The position numbers were made by a program, and so were the translations under genes. Of a stretch of 64,000 nucleotides of DNA, positions 8,659 through 18,038 are shown piece after piece. The stretch is from Nocardioides marinisabuli (GTDB taxonomy: Bacteria > Actinomycetota > Actinomycetes > Propionibacteriales > Nocardioidaceae). Each line of letters starts with the position of its first letter. Position 1 is the stretch's first letter. The notes under the pieces were generated by a model, which did no database searches, was not told where the DNA came from, and saw only the letters and a program-made list of their open reading frames with translations. The DNA is taken from assembly GCF_013466785.1 (NCBI RefSeq), contig NZ_CP059163.1, positions 2,790,001-2,854,000 on the forward strand, in the 5' to 3' direction.

Positions 8659-8731
8659 CGGGGCGTAGCGTAGTGGCTAGCGCGCCTGCTTTGGGAGCAG
8701 GAGACCGCAGGTTCGAGTCCTGTCGCCCCGA
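8659..8731 (+). tRNA. tRNA-Pro (anticodon TGG)
   Basis: Acceptor stem CGGGGCG/CGCCCCG, anticodon stem CCTGC/GCAGG with loop TTTGGGA giving anticodon TGG, T-loop GTTCGAGTC, discriminator A. No CCA is encoded, unlike the tRNA-Gly 47 bp upstream. The two are probably one transcript. Confidence 0.96.
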
Positions 8732-8788
8732 CGTCCCACCGCGAACCACCTGTGCCGACACACCCACCGAACCATGAGGAGACACCCT

Positions 8789-10225
8789 GTGAAGAGCGCC
8801 GTCGAGACCTTGAGCCCGACCCGGGCCAAGCTGACCGTCGAGGTGCCCTTCGAGGAGCTCAAGCCGAGCCTCGACGCGGCCTACAAGGCGATCGCCCAGC
8901 AGATCAACGTCCCCGGCTTCCGCCGGGGCAAGGTGCCGCCGATGGTCATCGACCGTCAGGTCGGCCGCGGCGCGGTCCTCGACCAGGCCATCAACGACGC
9001 CCTGCCCAAGAAGTACGTCGAGGCCCTCCAGGAGAACTCGCTCGAGCCGCTCGCGCAGCCCGAGATCGAGGTCACCAAGCTCGAGGACAACGACCACATC
9101 GAGTTCACCGCCGAGGTCGACGTCAAGCCGCAGATCGACCTCCCGGCCTACGAGGGCCTCGAGGCCCAGGTCGAGGACATCGAGATCAGCGACGAGGACG
9201 TCGACGAGCAGGTCCAGTCGCTGCGCGAGCGCTTCGGCACCCTCGCCGACGTCGAGCGCGCCGCCGCCGAGGGCGACTTCGTCGTGCTCGACCTCAAGGC
9301 CATGAAGGACGGCGAGGTGCTCGAGGGCGCCGAGGTCACCGGCATGAGCTACCAGGTCGGCAAGGGCGGCATGATCGACGGCCTCGACGAGGCCCTGGTC
9401 GGCATGAAGGCCGGCGACGACAAGACCTTCACCTCCCAGCTCGTCGGCGGCGACCTCGTCGGCGAGGAGGTCGAGGTGGCCGTCTCGGTCAGCCAGGTCC
9501 AGGAGCAGGAGCTGCCCGAGCTCGACGACGAGTTCGCCCAGCTGGCCTCCGAGTTCGACACCTCCGAGGAGCTCGTGGCCGACGTCCGCTCGCGCCTGGG
9601 CAACGGCAAGCGCCTCGAGCAGGCCGCCGAGGCCCGCGACGCGGTGCTCGAGGCCCTGCTCGAGAAGATCAGCGTCCCGCTGCCGGAGACCATGGTCACC
9701 GACGAGCTCAACGCGCGCCGCCAGAACATCGAGCAGCAGCTGATGATGGCCGGCATCACGATGGAGAAGTACCTCGAGGACGAGGAGCAGACCCAGGAGG
9801 AGTTCGAGGCCGAGCTCGACCGCCGGGTCCGCGACGCCGTCGCCGCGCAGTTCCTGCTCGACGAGATCGCGAAGAAGGAGGAGCTCGGCGTCGACCAGCA
9901 GGAGCTCTCCCAGCACCTGATCCGTCGCGCCCAGCAGTCCGGCCAGGACCCGCAGGAGTTCGCGAACCACATGTTCGAGCACAACCACATCCCCGAGCTG
10001 GTGCAGGAGATCCTGCGCGGCAAGGCGCTGGCGGTGCTGGTGGAGTCGGCGACCGTCAAGGACGCCTCGGGCAACGTGCTGGAGCTGAAGAACCTGCAGC
10101 CCGACGGCACGATCATGGAGCAGCCCGCCGAGGAGCCGGAGGCCGCCGAGGCGACCGAGGCCCCCGCCGCCGAGGCGGACGCCGAGGCTGGCACCGAGAA
10201 CGACACCGAGGACGCCCAGGCCTGA
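8789..10225 (+). CDS. tig: Trigger factor, ribosome-associated chaperone/PPIase
   Basis: Binds nascent chains at the ribosome exit and catalyses prolyl isomerisation. The 478-aa product has the ribosome-binding N-domain (about 1-110, with the GFRRGKVPP signature), the FKBP-type PPIase insert (about 150-240, weakly conserved) and the helical C-domain. An actinobacterial acidic Ala/Glu/Asp tail follows (about 440-478). The GTG at 8789 is chosen because GAGGAGA lies 8-13 nt upstream and the product then starts MKSAVETLSPTRAKL; the in-frame ATG at 8774 overlaps that ribosome binding site. It is followed by a strong hairpin terminator. Its position upstream of clpP1-clpP2-clpX is conserved in bacteria. 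Confidence 0.96.
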   Translation: MKSAVETLSPTRAKLTVEVPFEELKPSLDAAYKAIAQQINVPGFRRGKVPPMVIDRQVGRGAVLDQAINDALPKKYVEALQENSLEPLAQPEIEVTKLEDNDHIEFTAEVDVKPQIDLPAYEGLEAQVEDIEISDEDVDEQVQSLRERFGTLADVERAAAEGDFVVLDLKAMKDGEVLEGAEVTGMSYQVGKGGMIDGLDEALVGMKAGDDKTFTSQLVGGDLVGEEVEVAVSVSQVQEQELPELDDEFAQLASEFDTSEELVADVRSRLGNGKRLEQAAEARDAVLEALLEKISVPLPETMVTDELNARRQNIEQQLMMAGITMEKYLEDEEQTQEEFEAELDRRVRDAVAAQFLLDEIAKKEELGVDQQELSQHLIRRAQQSGQDPQEFANHMFEHNHIPELVQEILRGKALAVLVESATVKDASGNVLELKNLQPDGTIMEQPAEEPEAAEATEAPAAEADAEAGTENDTEDAQA

Positions 10226-10241
10226 GCCTGACGCCCCTCGT

Positions 10242-10278
10242 CCACGACCCGCCCGAGCACCGCTCGGGCGGGTCGTGG
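10242..10278 (+). terminator. Hairpin terminator after tig
   Basis: A perfect 17-bp stem (left arm 10242-10258, right arm 10262-10278) with a 3-nt loop, very GC-rich and lacking a T-run. This is the usual actinobacterial form of intrinsic or structure-assisted terminator. Confidence 0.75.
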
Positions 10279-10305
10279 CGTTGCAGGGGGCAGAGTCCCC
10301 ACTAT

Positions 10306-10339
10306 TGAGTGAACGCCTGTCCACTCACGGCGCTACGCT
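10306..10339 (+). promoter_or_regulatory. Promoter and possible operator of alpha/beta hydrolase gene
   Basis: TACGCT at 10334-10339 lies 6 nt before the ATG at 10346, a leaderless-type -10. Just upstream TGAGTG (10306-10311) and CACTCA (10322-10327) form a dyad with 10 nt between the halves, placed where a repressor would cover the -35 region. The repressor is unknown. Confidence 0.45.
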
Positions 10340-10345
10340 GTCACC

Positions 10346-11542
10346 ATGACGACCACCGCCGCGCCCGCGCCGACCGGCCCCACGCTGCTGGACCTGGCGT
10401 CCCTGGCCTGCGAGGTCGCCGACGGGCTGGTCGTGCGCAGCGTGCGCGACACCCACACCGCCTGGCTCGACCGGGTGCACGGCCTCGGGCGACGGGTGAC
10501 GGGCGCGGGTGGCCCCGGCGTCGTCGAGACCGTGCACCGCGGCATCGCCGGCGCCGTGTACGGCGGGCTCGGGCTCGGGCTGCGGGCCGCCTCGCGCGGG
10601 CTCGACACGGTCGCGTCGACCGGCGCCGGCCCCCGCCTGGAGGGGAGCGCCGAGGGCCGCTTCGTCAGCGCGGCCGTCAACGGCCTCATCGGCGACCGGC
10701 TGCTGCGCGAGCGCCCGCAGATGGCGATCGCGACGGCGGTGCGCCACGAGGGCCGCGACGTGGTCCCCGACACCGAGGGGCTGGCCGCCGCCTTCCCGGG
10801 GGCCACCGGGCGGGTCGTGGTGCTGCTGCACGGGCTCTGCGAGAACGAGTCCTACTGGGGCCGGCACCGCGAGCGCACCGGCACGACGTACGCCGAGGAC
10901 CTCGCCGGGCGCGGCTGGACCCCGGTCCTGCTGCGCGCCAACACCGGTCTGTCGCTGCGCGAGAACGGCGCGGCGCTGACCTCGCTGCTCCAGCAGGTCG
11001 TCGACCACTGGCCCGTCGAGGTCACCCGCGTCGCGCTGGTGGGGCACTCGATGGGTGGGCTGGTGATGCGGGCGGCCGGCGCGGTGGCGGTGGGGGCCGA
11101 CGGGTCCGCCGCCCCGTGGACGCGGCTGGTCAGCGACGTCGTCACGCTCGGCACGCCCCACCTGGGTGCCCCCGTCGCGTGGGGGATCGGGCACGGCAGC
11201 CGCGGGCTGTCGCTGCTGCCCGAGACCGCCGCCTTCGGCCGGCTGCTCGACTGGCGCTCGGTGGGCGTGCACGACCTGGTCGCCGGGCTCGCCGAGGACG
11301 TCGCGCCGCTGCCGCACGCGCGCTACCGGCTGGTCGCGGCCACCCTGAGCGCCTCCGAGCGGCACCCGGTCGGCCAGGTGGTGGGCGACCTGCTGGTGCG
11401 CCCGCGCTCGGCGTACGGGCGCGACCGCAGGGGCGGCGAGCTCTTCCCCGGCGCGACGGTGCTGCACGTCGGCAGCAGCGACCACTTCGACCTCCTCAAC
11501 CACCCCGAGGTGCTGCAGGCGCTGCGCGGCTGGCTGGACTGA
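10346..11542 (+). CDS. Alpha/beta hydrolase, lipase/PGAP1-like
   Basis: A 398-aa hydrolase. The first 140 residues are Ala/Gly-rich with no signal peptide and no clear family. The catalytic domain begins at VVVLLHGLCENE (about 154-165, oxyanion strand). The nucleophile elbow is GHSMGG (about 233-238), followed by the TLGTPHLGAP motif typical of triacylglycerol-lipase/PGAP1-like proteins. The catalytic His is probably in SSDHFDLLNHPEV near the C-terminus (about 379-389). Likely an intracellular esterase or lipase; its substrate is unknown. Isolated gene, bounded upstream by the tig terminator and downstream by the clp promoter. Confidence 0.8.
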   Translation: MTTTAAPAPTGPTLLDLASLACEVADGLVVRSVRDTHTAWLDRVHGLGRRVTGAGGPGVVETVHRGIAGAVYGGLGLGLRAASRGLDTVASTGAGPRLEGSAEGRFVSAAVNGLIGDRLLRERPQMAIATAVRHEGRDVVPDTEGLAAAFPGATGRVVVLLHGLCENESYWGRHRERTGTTYAEDLAGRGWTPVLLRANTGLSLRENGAALTSLLQQVVDHWPVEVTRVALVGHSMGGLVMRAAGAVAVGADGSAAPWTRLVSDVVTLGTPHLGAPVAWGIGHGSRGLSLLPETAAFGRLLDWRSVGVHDLVAGLAEDVAPLPHARYRLVAATLSASERHPVGQVVGDLLVRPRSAYGRDRRGGELFPGATVLHVGSSDHFDLLNHPEVLQALRGWLD

Positions 11543-11585
11543 GCCCGCGGCGTGCGGTGGACCGGACCAGCCGGACCTCGAAATC

Positions 11586-11599
11586 CGCTGTCGGCGAAC
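11586..11599 (-). promoter_or_regulatory. Candidate ClgR operator upstream of clpP1
   Basis: On the minus strand the site reads GTTCGC-CGACA-GCG, fitting the GTTCGC-5N-GCG pattern described for the actinobacterial activator ClgR. It is centred about 58 bp before the inferred clpP1 start point, a normal activator position. Confidence 0.65.
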
Positions 11600-11637
11600 A
11601 GGGTGGGGTTGCCCGTGGAACTGTCCGTCCTTCGGGC

Positions 11638-11643
11638 TAGTGT
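11638..11643 (+). promoter_or_regulatory. -10 hexamer of clpP1, leaderless spacing
   Basis: TAGTGT followed by 7 nt and GTG at 11651. There is no Shine-Dalgarno before this GTG, so a leaderless mRNA starting with GTG is inferred. Confidence 0.5.
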
Positions 11644-11650
11644 CGGCGAC

Positions 11651-12304
11651 GTGAACCAGAACTCCAGCTCCGCAGGCCGCGACACCGCCTCCGACCACTG
11701 GATGGGTGGTGGCGGCGGGCTCAACGTCCTCGACGACCACATCTACCAGCGTCTGCTCCGTGAGCGGATCGTCTTCCTCGGCTCCGAGGTGCGCGACCAG
11801 AACGCGAACGCGATCTGCGCGCAGCTGCTGCTGCTCTCGGCAGAGGACCCCGAGGCCGACATCTTCCTGCACATCAACTCGCCCGGCGGCTCCGTCGACG
11901 CCGGCATGGCGATCTACGACACCATGAACTACATCCCCAACGACGTGGCCACGGTCGGCATGGGCCTGGCCGCCTCGATGGGCCAGTTCCTGCTCTGCGC
12001 GGGCACCAAGGGCAAGCGCTACGCCCTGCCGCACGCGCGGATCATGATGCACCAGCCCTCCTCGGGCATGGGCGGCTCGGCCTCGGACATCAAGATCCAG
12101 GCCCAGCAGTCGCTGCACATCAAGAAGGTGCTGCTCGACCTGATCGCCGAGCACACCGGCCAGCCGATCGACCAGGTCGTCGCCGACGCCGACCGCGACC
12201 GCTGGTTCACCGCCGACCAGGCCAAGGACTACGGCCTGGTCGACCAGGTCATCAAGAGCGCTCGCGAGGCGGCCGACGACGGCCGCCCGGCCCACACGAA
12301 GTGA
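11651..12304 (+). CDS. clpP1: ATP-dependent Clp protease proteolytic subunit 1
   Basis: Serine peptidase of the hetero-tetradecameric ClpP1P2 particle that degrades proteins unfolded by ClpX or ClpC1. 217 aa from GTG 11651. Catalytic Ser in GLAASMGQ (about 109), His in [11 protein letters not shown] (about 135), Asp in ADRDRWFTA (about 184). The first 20 residues are probably a propeptide. The start is set by the TAGTGT-N7-GTG arrangement; an open frame extends further upstream but would pass through the promoter and ClgR site. clpP2 begins 17 nt after the stop. The divergent half of the pair and the ClgR-type site match the regulation known in Streptomyces and mycobacteria. Confidence 0.94.
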   Translation: MNQNSSSAGRDTASDHWMGGGGGLNVLDDHIYQRLLRERIVFLGSEVRDQNANAICAQLLLLSAEDPEADIFLHINSPGGSVDAGMAIYDTMNYIPNDVATVGMGLAASMGQFLLCAGTKGKRYALPHARIMMHQPSSGMGGSASDIKIQAQQSLHIKKVLLDLIAEHTGQPIDQVVADADRDRWFTADQAKDYGLVDQVIKSAREAADDGRPAHTK

Positions 12305-12321
12305 CGGGAGCACCGCACACC

Positions 12322-12927
12322 ATGAACTACTACATCCCGCAGTGGGAGGAGCGCACCTCCTACGGCGTGCGCCGCATCGACCCCTACGCGAAGCTCTTCG
12401 AGGAGCGCATCATCTACCTCGGGACGCCGATCTCCGACGACGTCGCGAACGCGGTGATCGCCCAGCTGCTCTGCCTGCAGTCGATGAACCCCGACCAGGA
12501 GATCAGCATCTACATCAACAGCCCCGGTGGCTCCTTCACCGCGCTGACGGCGATCTACGACACGATGAACTTCATCAAGCCCGACGTGCGCACGGTCTGC
12601 CTGGGCCAGGCGGCCTCGGCCGCCGCGATCCTGCTGGCCGCGGGCACCCCGGGCAAGCGGATGGGCCTGCCCAACAGCCGCATCCTCATCCACCAGCCCT
12701 ACACCGAGGGCACGTTCGGCCAGACCTCCGACATCGAGATCCAGGCCAACGAGATCATCCGGATGCGCGAGCTGCTCGAGAAGATGATCAGCGACCACTC
12801 CGGCCGTCCGGTCGAGGAGGTCAGTCGCGACATCGAGCGCGACAAGATCCTCACGGCCGAGCAGGCGGTGGAGTACGGCCTGATCGACTCGGTCCTGGAG
12901 TCGCTGAAGGCGCCGGCCCTCACCTGA
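12322..12927 (+). CDS. clpP2: ATP-dependent Clp protease proteolytic subunit 2
   Basis: Second ClpP subunit, 201 aa, starting [15 protein letters not shown]. Catalytic Ser in [10 protein letters not shown] (about 98), His in [10 protein letters not shown] (about 123), Asp in DIERDKILT (about 172). In actinobacteria ClpP1 and ClpP2 form separate heptamer rings and both are normally required. The gene is 17 nt after clpP1 with GGGAG upstream of the ATG and is clearly in the same operon. The in-frame codons between 12301 and 12321 are ignored since they precede the Shine-Dalgarno. Confidence 0.95.
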   Translation: MNYYIPQWEERTSYGVRRIDPYAKLFEERIIYLGTPISDDVANAVIAQLLCLQSMNPDQEISIYINSPGGSFTALTAIYDTMNFIKPDVRTVCLGQAASAAAILLAAGTPGKRMGLPNSRILIHQPYTEGTFGQTSDIEIQANEIIRMRELLEKMISDHSGRPVEEVSRDIERDKILTAEQAVEYGLIDSVLESLKAPALT

Positions 12928-13066
12928 GGTCCACAAGACGAGGGGACTCCCCGTGTCCTGGCCCGTACGGGCCGGTCCGGGGAGTACCTTCGACCAGATC
13001 GGCAATTCTGCAAGCAGCACGACCCGGGCGTCCCGTTCGCCCGAGGGGATCGAGGAGGGTGACCCG

Positions 13067-14350
13067 GTGGCACGGATCGGTGACGGCGGAGACCTGCTGA
13101 AGTGCTCGTTCTGCGGCAAGTCGCAGAAGCAGGTGAAGAAGCTCATCGCCGGACCCGGCGTCTACATCTGCGACGAGTGCATCGACCTGTGCAACGAGAT
13201 CATCGAGGAGGAGCTCAGCGAGGGCACCGAGGTCGGCATGGGCGAGCTGCCCAAGCCGCGCGAGATCTTCGACTTCCTCAACTCCTACGTGATCGGCCAG
13301 GAGCAGGCCAAGAAGTCGCTGGCGGTGGCGGTCTACAACCACTACAAGCGCGTCCAGGCCGGCCTCGCGCCGGCCGGGGGCAAGCACGCCAAGGACGAGG
13401 TCGTCGAGGTCGCCAAGTCCAACATCCTGGTGATCGGCCCGACCGGCTGCGGCAAGACCTACCTGGCCCAGACGCTGGCCCGGATGCTCAACGTCCCGTT
13501 CGCGATCGCCGACGCCACCGCGCTGACCGAGGCCGGCTACGTCGGTGAGGACGTCGAGAACATCCTGCTCAAGCTGATCCAGGCGGCCGACTACGACGTC
13601 AAGAAGGCCGAGACGGGCATCATCTACATCGACGAGATCGACAAGGTGGCCCGCAAGGCCGAGAACCCCTCGATCACGCGCGACGTCTCCGGCGAGGGCG
13701 TGCAGCAGGCGCTGCTGAAGATCATCGAGGGCACCACCGCCTCGGTGCCCCCGCAGGGCGGGCGCAAGCACCCGCACCAGGAGTTCATCCAGATCGACAC
13801 CACGAACATCCTGTTCGTGGTGGGCGGTGCCTTCGCCGGGCTCGAGCACATCATCGAGCAGCGGGTCGGCAAGAAGACCCTCGGCTTCACCGCCGAGGTC
13901 CGCAAGGAGGCCGACCGCACCGAGGACGACCTGCTCGCGCTGGTGCGTCCCGAGGACCTCACCAAGTTCGGCCTGATCCCCGAGTTCATCGGCCGGCTGC
14001 CGCTGATCGCGAGCGTCTCCAAGCTCGACCGGCCCGCGCTGGTGCAGATCCTGACCGAGCCGCGCAACGCGCTGGTCAAGCAGTACCAGAAGCTCTTCGA
14101 GATCGACGGCGTCGAGCTCGAGTTCACCGCCGAGGCCATCGACGCGATCGCCGACAAGGCGATGGAGCGCGGCACCGGCGCGCGCGGCCTGCGCGCCATC
14201 ATCGAGGAGGTCCTGCTCCAGGTGATGTACGACGTCCCCTCGCGCGGCGACGTCGCCAAGGTCATCCTCAACGCCGAGGTGGTCGCGGGCCAGCAGAGCC
14301 CCGAGCTGGTGCTGCGCGAGGCCGAGACCAAGAAGAAGAAGTCGGCCTGA
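13067..14350 (+). CDS. clpX: ATP-dependent Clp protease ATP-binding subunit ClpX
   Basis: AAA+ unfoldase of 427 aa. N-terminal C4 zinc domain (CSFCGK and CDECID, about 13-40), Walker A GPTGCGKT (about 123-130), pore loop in [11 protein letters not shown], Walker B IIYIDEID, and the ClpP-docking tripeptide in [10 protein letters not shown]. Start GTG at 13067 with GGAGGG 8-13 nt upstream gives [13 protein letters not shown], the usual actinobacterial N-terminus; an in-frame GTG further upstream (12953) would add an unlikely leader. 139 bp separate it from clpP2, so it may also have its own promoter. Confidence 0.96.
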   Translation: MARIGDGGDLLKCSFCGKSQKQVKKLIAGPGVYICDECIDLCNEIIEEELSEGTEVGMGELPKPREIFDFLNSYVIGQEQAKKSLAVAVYNHYKRVQAGLAPAGGKHAKDEVVEVAKSNILVIGPTGCGKTYLAQTLARMLNVPFAIADATALTEAGYVGEDVENILLKLIQAADYDVKKAETGIIYIDEIDKVARKAENPSITRDVSGEGVQQALLKIIEGTTASVPPQGGRKHPHQEFIQIDTTNILFVVGGAFAGLEHIIEQRVGKKTLGFTAEVRKEADRTEDDLLALVRPEDLTKFGLIPEFIGRLPLIASVSKLDRPALVQILTEPRNALVKQYQKLFEIDGVELEFTAEAIDAIADKAMERGTGARGLRAIIEEVLLQVMYDVPSRGDVAKVILNAEVVAGQQSPELVLREAETKKKKSA

Positions 14351-14370
14351 GCCGCACCCCCACCACGCAG

Positions 14371-14408
14371 AGCAGCGCCCCGCCCGGAGTCCCGGTCGGG
14401 GCGCTGCT
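14371..14408. terminator. Bidirectional hairpin terminator between clpX and valS
   Basis: 12-bp perfect stem (14371-14382 with 14397-14408) and 14-nt loop, between convergent clpX and valS. Can serve both strands. Confidence 0.75.
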
Positions 14409-14422
14409 GCGTGCGGGGGTGC

Positions 14423-17035
14423 TCAGTCCTGGGCGACCGGGGCGAGCTCGGCGGCCACGCCGATCTCGGTGGCCGACCCGTCGACGGTGAAGACCAGGTC
14501 GCCCACGATGCGCCCGGTGCGGCGCAGGTCGTCGGCGGCCAGCTCGGCCGCGCGCACCTGGGCCTCGGGGCCGGTGACCTCGACGCGGCCCAGCTCGGCG
14601 CGCATCGAGACCTTGGCCTGCGACTTGGCACCGCGGATGCCGGCCAGGGCGGCCGCGACGGCGTCGACCACGACGGGGTCGGCGGCGGCCGCGGAGCCTA
14701 GGTCGATCTCGGTGGGCCAGGAGGCGCGGTGGATCGAGCCCTCCTGCCACCACGACCAGACCTCCTCGGTGACGTAGGGCAGGAACGGCGCCAGCAGGCG
14801 CAGCTGCACCTGCAGGGCGATGGCCAGCGTGGCCTTCGCCGAGGCGGTGGCCGCGCCGCCGTCCTCGGTGTAGGCGCGCTCCTTGACCAGCTCGAGGTAG
14901 TCGTCGCAGAACTCCCAGAAGAACTTCTCCACCGACTCCAGGGCGCTGGTGTAGTCGTAGGCGTCGAAGGACTCGGTCGCCTTGCGCACCACCAGGGCCA
15001 GGCGGCCCAGCAGCGCGCAGTCGACCGGCTCGGAGACCTCGAAGGCGTTGCACGAGGTCGCGCCCACGTTGCCCAGCACGAACTTGGAGGCGTTGAGGAC
15101 CTTCATGGCCAGGCGGCGCCCGACCTTCATCTGGGCCTCGTCGAAGGGGGAGTCGAGACCCGGACGGGCCATCGCGGCGCGCCAGCGCACCGCGTCGGCG
15201 CCGAACTTCTCGAGGATCTCGGTCGGCACGACCACGTTGCCCTTGGACTTCGACATCTTCTTGCGGTCGGGGTCGAGGATCCAGCCCGAGAGCATCGCGT
15301 GGGTCCACGGCGTGCGGCCGTGCTCGTGGTGGGCGCGCACCACGCGGCTGAAGAGCCAGGTGCGGATGATGTCGTGGCCCTGGGTGCACAGGTCCATCGG
15401 GAAGACCCGCTCGAAGAGGTCGGGGTCGTCCTCCCAGCCGCCGGCGATCTGCGGGGTCAGCGACGAGGTCGCCCAGGTGTCCATCACGTCCGGGTCGCCG
15501 ATGAAGCCGCCGGGCTGGTTGCGCTGCGCCTCGTCGTACCCGCGCGGGGCGTCGGTGGACGGGTCGACCGGCAGCTCGGCCTCGGAGGGCAGCAGCGGGT
15601 GCTCGTAGTCGGGCTCGCCCTCGGCGTCGAGGGGGTACCAGATCGGGAAGGGGATGCCGAAGAAGCGCTGGCGCGAGATCAGCCAGTCGCCGTTGAGCCC
15701 GCCGACCCAGTTGTCGTAGCGGTGCTTCATGTGGGCCGGCAACCAGGTGATCTCGTCGGCGCGCGCGAGCATCTCGCCGCGCAGGTCACCGTCGCGCCCG
15801 CCGTTGCGCAGGTACCACTGGCGGGTCGCGACGATCTCGAGCGGCTTGTCGCCCTTCTCGAAGAAGTTGGCCATCCGCTGGGTGGGCTTGGGCTCGCCCT
15901 CGAGGTCGCCGACCTCGCGCAGCATCGCGACCATCTCCTCGCGTGCCGAGAAGGTCGTCTTGCCGGCCAGGCGCTGGTAGGACTCCTCGGCCGCGGCCAG
16001 CCACGGCGGGGTCTCGCGGGTGAAGCGGCCGTCGCGGCCGATGACGGTGCGCACCGGCAGGTCGAGCTCGCGCCACCAGGTCACGTCGGTGAGGTCGCCG
16101 AAGGTGCAGCACATGGCGATGCCGGCGCCCTTGTCCATCTCGGCGCCCGGGTGGGCCAGCACCGGCACCTCGACGCCGAAGACCGGCGAGGTCACCGTCG
16201 AGCCGAAGAGCGGCTGGTAGCGCTCGTCGTCGGGGTGCGCGATCAGCGCCACGACGCTGGGGATCAGCTCGGGGCGGGTGGTCTCGACGTGCACCGGGGT
16301 GCCGTCGGGGGCGTGGTAGGCCACCCGGTGGTAGGCGCCGGCGTACTCGCGCGCCTCCAGCTCGGCCTGTGCGACGGCGGTCTGGAAGGTGACGTCCCAC
16401 AGGGTGGGCGCCTCCTGCAGGTAGGCCTCGCCGCGGGCGAAGTTGCGCAGGAACGCGCGCTGGCTGACGGTCTGCGCCTTCGGGCCGATGGTCGTGTAGT
16501 GCTGCGACCAGTCGACCGAGAGGCCCAGGGTGCGCCACAGCGACTCGAAGACCTCCTCGTCCTGGGCGACCAGCTCCTCGCACAGGGCGATGAAGTTGGG
16601 CCGGCTGACCGGCACCTGCTTCTTGGCGTCGGGCTTGGCCGGCGGGGCGAAGTCGGGGTCGTAGGGCAGCGAGGGGTCGCAGCGCACGCCGTAGTAGTTC
16701 TGCACCCGGCGCTCGGTGGGCAGGCCGTTGTCGTCCCAGCCCATCGGGTAGAAGACCGACTTGCCCTGCATGCGCTGGTAGCGCGCGACCAGGTCGGTGT
16801 GGGTGTAGGAGAAGACGTGGCCCACGTGCAGGCTGCCGCTGACGGTCGGCGGGGGAGTGTCGATGGAGTAGACGTTCTCGCGCGGCTGGCTGCGGTCGAA
16901 GGCGTAGGTGTCCTGCTCCTTCCAGCGCGCCGCCCAGGTCGACTCGAGACCCTCGAGCGCCGGCTTGTCCGGTACGACGAGGGCACGCGCGTCGGTGCTC
17001 GTCGTGTCGGTGGCCTGCGGTGTGGTCTCGGTCAT
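14423..17035 (-). CDS. valS: Valyl-tRNA synthetase
   Basis: Class Ia synthetase of 870 aa that charges and edits tRNA-Val. HIGH-type motif [10 protein letters not shown] (about 69-78), an inserted CP1 editing domain (about 190-380) and the KMSKS motif in [11 protein letters not shown] (about 569-579). The anticodon-binding domain follows. The C-terminus lacks the long coiled coil of the E. coli enzyme, matching the shorter actinobacterial form. ATG at 17035 is preceded on the minus strand by TAGGAT with 7 nt spacing, the same arrangement as metG. A GGAGG-like sequence does not precede it in transcript sense. Confidence 0.96.
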   Translation of the reverse strand: MTETTPQATDTTSTDARALVVPDKPALEGLESTWAARWKEQDTYAFDRSQPRENVYSIDTPPPTVSGSLHVGHVFSYTHTDLVARYQRMQGKSVFYPMGWDDNGLPTERRVQNYYGVRCDPSLPYDPDFAPPAKPDAKKQVPVSRPNFIALCEELVAQDEEVFESLWRTLGLSVDWSQHYTTIGPKAQTVSQRAFLRNFARGEAYLQEAPTLWDVTFQTAVAQAELEAREYAGAYHRVAYHAPDGTPVHVETTRPELIPSVVALIAHPDDERYQPLFGSTVTSPVFGVEVPVLAHPGAEMDKGAGIAMCCTFGDLTDVTWWRELDLPVRTVIGRDGRFTRETPPWLAAAEESYQRLAGKTTFSAREEMVAMLREVGDLEGEPKPTQRMANFFEKGDKPLEIVATRQWYLRNGGRDGDLRGEMLARADEITWLPAHMKHRYDNWVGGLNGDWLISRQRFFGIPFPIWYPLDAEGEPDYEHPLLPSEAELPVDPSTDAPRGYDEAQRNQPGGFIGDPDVMDTWATSSLTPQIAGGWEDDPDLFERVFPMDLCTQGHDIIRTWLFSRVVRAHHEHGRTPWTHAMLSGWILDPDRKKMSKSKGNVVVPTEILEKFGADAVRWRAAMARPGLDSPFDEAQMKVGRRLAMKVLNASKFVLGNVGATSCNAFEVSEPVDCALLGRLALVVRKATESFDAYDYTSALESVEKFFWEFCDDYLELVKERAYTEDGGAATASAKATLAIALQVQLRLLAPFLPYVTEEVWSWWQEGSIHRASWPTEIDLGSAAAADPVVVDAVAAALAGIRGAKSQAKVSMRAELGRVEVTGPEAQVRAAELAADDLRRTGRIVGDLVFTVDGSATEIGVAAELAPVAQD

Positions 17036-17042
17036 GGGAGGA

Positions 17043-17048
17043 ATCCTA
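17043..17048 (-). promoter_or_regulatory. -10 hexamer of valS, leaderless spacing
   Basis: TAGGAT, 7 nt, ATG, identical in hexamer and spacing to metG and gatC. Leaderless transcript inferred. Confidence 0.6.
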
Positions 17049-17120
17049 TGAGTCGCGGCTCGGCGGGTGCGAACCCGCGTCCCGCCCGAAACCGGCGTGC
17101 GGGCCTCGTCGGGCAGCCCC

Positions 17121-17126
17121 TAACCT
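17121..17126 (+). promoter_or_regulatory. -10 hexamer of the GNAT gene
   Basis: TAACCT with 6 nt to GTG 17133, supporting that GTG as a leaderless start. Confidence 0.5.
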
Positions 17127-17132
17127 CCGCTC

Positions 17133-18038
17133 GTGACGTCCTACCGCTTCGAGAGCACCGACGACCCCGCCGCCTTCCTGGACCGGGCGGGGGAGCACCT
17201 GGCGCTCGAGCCGGTGCTGGCGACGGTGCTGGCCGGGTCGGCCCACGGGGCGGTCGAGAGCGGTGCCGGCGCGCCGCCGCACCCGCGGTGGTGGGTCAGC
17301 GTGCTCGACGCGGCCGGGAGGGTCGTCGGGGCAGCGATGCGCACCGCGCCGTTCGTGCCGCACCCGATGTGGGTGCACCTGATGCCCGACGACGCCGCCG
17401 TGGCGCTGGCCCGCTGGGTGCACGAGCGCGGCGACGACGTCAGCGCCGCCAACGGGGCGCTGCCCTCGGTGCGGGTCTTCATGGACGAGCTGGCCCGCGC
17501 GCGGGGGACGACGGCGTACGTGCACGAGCACCTGCGGCTCTTCGAGCTGCGCGAGCTCGTCGACCCCCGCCCCGCACCCGGGCGGGCCCGGGTCGCCGGC
17601 CCCGACGACCTCGACCTGGTCGCGGCCTGGGCCGCGGCGTTCTCGGTCGACGCCGACGAGCAGGGCGGGCGCGAGCCGGAGCCCGGCGAGCACCTCGACC
17701 GGGCCTGGACCCGCGACCGGCTCGCGAGCGGGCTGCTGTGGGTGTGGGAGGTCGACGGGGTGCCGGTGCACTTCAGCGCGCGCACGCCCGCCCGCTTCGG
17801 GGTGTCGCGGATCGGGCCGGTCTACACCCCGCGCGAGCACCGGGGGCGCGGCTACGCCAGCGCCCTGGTGGCCCACCTCAGCCGCGCGGTGCTCGACGAG
17901 GGCGCGAGGCCCACGCTCTTCACCGACCAGGCCAACCCGGTGTCGAACCGCGTCTACCAGGCGCTGGGCTACGAGGCGGTCACCGACACCGCGAACCTGA
18001 GGCTCGCCGCGCCGGTCACCACACCAGCACGGGCTTGA
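17133..18038 (+). CDS. GNAT-family N-acetyltransferase
   Basis: A 301-aa acetyltransferase with an N-terminal GNAT-like half of low similarity and a C-terminal catalytic GNAT domain (about 145-300). The acetyl-CoA pyrophosphate-binding motif is HRGRGYASALVAHLS (about 235-249), followed by the late GNAT strand and helix LFTDQANPVSNRVYQALGYE. The substrate is unknown. It starts with GTG behind a TAACCT-N6 hexamer. The 3' end overlaps the 3' end of the convergent alcohol dehydrogenase gene by 23 bp. Confidence 0.85.
   Translation: MTSYRFESTDDPAAFLDRAGEHLALEPVLATVLAGSAHGAVESGAGAPPHPRWWVSVLDAAGRVVGAAMRTAPFVPHPMWVHLMPDDAAVALARWVHERGDDVSAANGALPSVRVFMDELARARGTTAYVHEHLRLFELRELVDPRPAPGRARVAGPDDLDLVAAWAAAFSVDADEQGGREPEPGEHLDRAWTRDRLASGLLWVWEVDGVPVHFSARTPARFGVSRIGPVYTPREHRGRGYASALVAHLSRAVLDEGARPTLFTDQANPVSNRVYQALGYEAVTDTANLRLAAPVTTPARA

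Noticed and set aside
13034..13048. Second ClgR-like site before clpX (GTTCGCCCGAG)
   Set aside because: The half-site GTTCGC is present but is not followed by GCG at the right distance.
14729..17100. Long plus-strand open frame opposite valS
   Set aside because: Low-complexity translation mirrored from the valS codons; valS shows full synthetase motifs across the same DNA.
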